DNA from: UBA4655 sp964585575
Lineage (GTDB): Bacteria > Planctomycetota > Planctomycetia > Pirellulales > UBA1268
Assembly (NCBI GenBank): GCA_964585575.1
Contig: CAZPEM010000003.1
Span: forward strand, 1-59,538
Length of the DNA: 59,538 nt
Reading direction: 5' to 3'
Shown: in pieces, positions 59,479 to 59,538 of the stretch
Layout: each line of letters opens with the position of its first letter
Numbering within the stretch: the first letter of the stretch is position 1
The notes under the pieces: model-generated
What the model saw: only the letters and a program-made list of their open reading frames with translations
The model's database searches: none
Told to the model about the DNA's origin: nothing
Translations under genes and position numbers: made by a program

Positions 59479-59530
59479 CCGGCTGTTGATTTGGCCGGAT
59501 GACCGGCTGTTGATTTGGCCGGATGACCGG
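59461..59530. repeat. three tandem copies of a 24-bp unit with a dyad
   Basis: Units begin at 59461, 59485 and 59509 (the third stops at 22 nt). Each contains GCCGGATGACCGGC, a 5-bp stem with ATGA loop. The first unit encodes the last residues and stop of the beta-CASP gene. The window ends just after. Confidence 0.9.
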
Positions 59531-59538
59531 CAAATAGG

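Noticed and set aside
1..59538. tRNA, rRNA or transposase genes
   Set aside because: I looked in all intergenic stretches and saw no cloverleaf, rRNA-like sequence or transposase motif; a covariance-model search would be needed to exclude a missed tRNA.

Overview
The window looks like a chromosomal segment of a high-GC planctomycete, probably Pirellulales-like (lineage inferred from gene content; no rRNA is present to confirm it). The evidence is giant secreted proteins whose N-termini carry a planctomycete-style 'LE(S/Q)RxxLA' sorting motif, a membrane Ser/Thr kinase, an ECF sigma factor, a type III glutamine synthetase and a FolK/kinase-like fusion. I saw no tRNA, rRNA or CRISPR array. One run of 100 N (44681-44780) shows that this is a draft scaffold, and several genes carry frame breaks that may be real decay or errors.

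Layout. 1-14.4 kb is mostly housekeeping: folK fusion-panC-lgt-CDGSH (minus), a CPBP protease, a DUF2617/response-regulator pair, metF with a GlmU-like transferase, rsmG, glutamine synthetase III, an S41 protease and an ECF sigma factor. 14.6-27.4 kb is mixed: a leucine-rich secreted protein, a ParD-like/zeta-like toxin-antitoxin pair, a Ser/Thr kinase opposite an LRAT-domain protein, a metal P-type ATPase sharing its start region with a DUF2237 gene, a pyruvyl-transferase/methyltransferase pair, a frameshifted TauE/SafE permease, a DUF4258/DUF2283 pair and a CPA2 antiporter broken by one in-frame stop.

27.6-55.9 kb is the unusual part. A 1758-residue protein has a glycine-rich C-terminal half of GGX triplets that closely recalls mycobacterial PGRS domains. 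It is followed by a VapBC-like pair and a surface-glycan type cassette: FkbM methyltransferase, SAM methyltransferase and a GT2-TPR-methyltransferase fusion, divergent from a 1271-residue TPR-sulfotransferase-TPR-GT9-like fusion. Then come three tandem paralogues of a large solenoid protein (42498, 48413, 52473). Between them lie an ATP-grasp gene, several toxin-antitoxin-like pairs (DUF4160/DUF2442 twice, YefM/YoeB, BrnT/CopG-like) and fragments of duplicated ATP-grasp and solenoid genes. The region appears to have grown by repeated duplication and insertion.

55.9-59.5 kb returns to ordinary genes: a secreted hypothetical, csrA, a membrane protein and a beta-CASP metallo-beta-lactamase, the last three joined by 4-bp overlaps.

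Regulatory pattern. Several genes have a TANNNT hexamer ending 6-7 nt before the ATG and no Shine-Dalgarno sequence, which predicts leaderless transcripts. Others have clear AGGAG-type sites. My main inference is that 27.6-55.9 kb encodes a modified cell-surface coat: giant secreted repeat proteins together with enzymes that glycosylate, sulfate, pyruvylate or methylate surface polymers.
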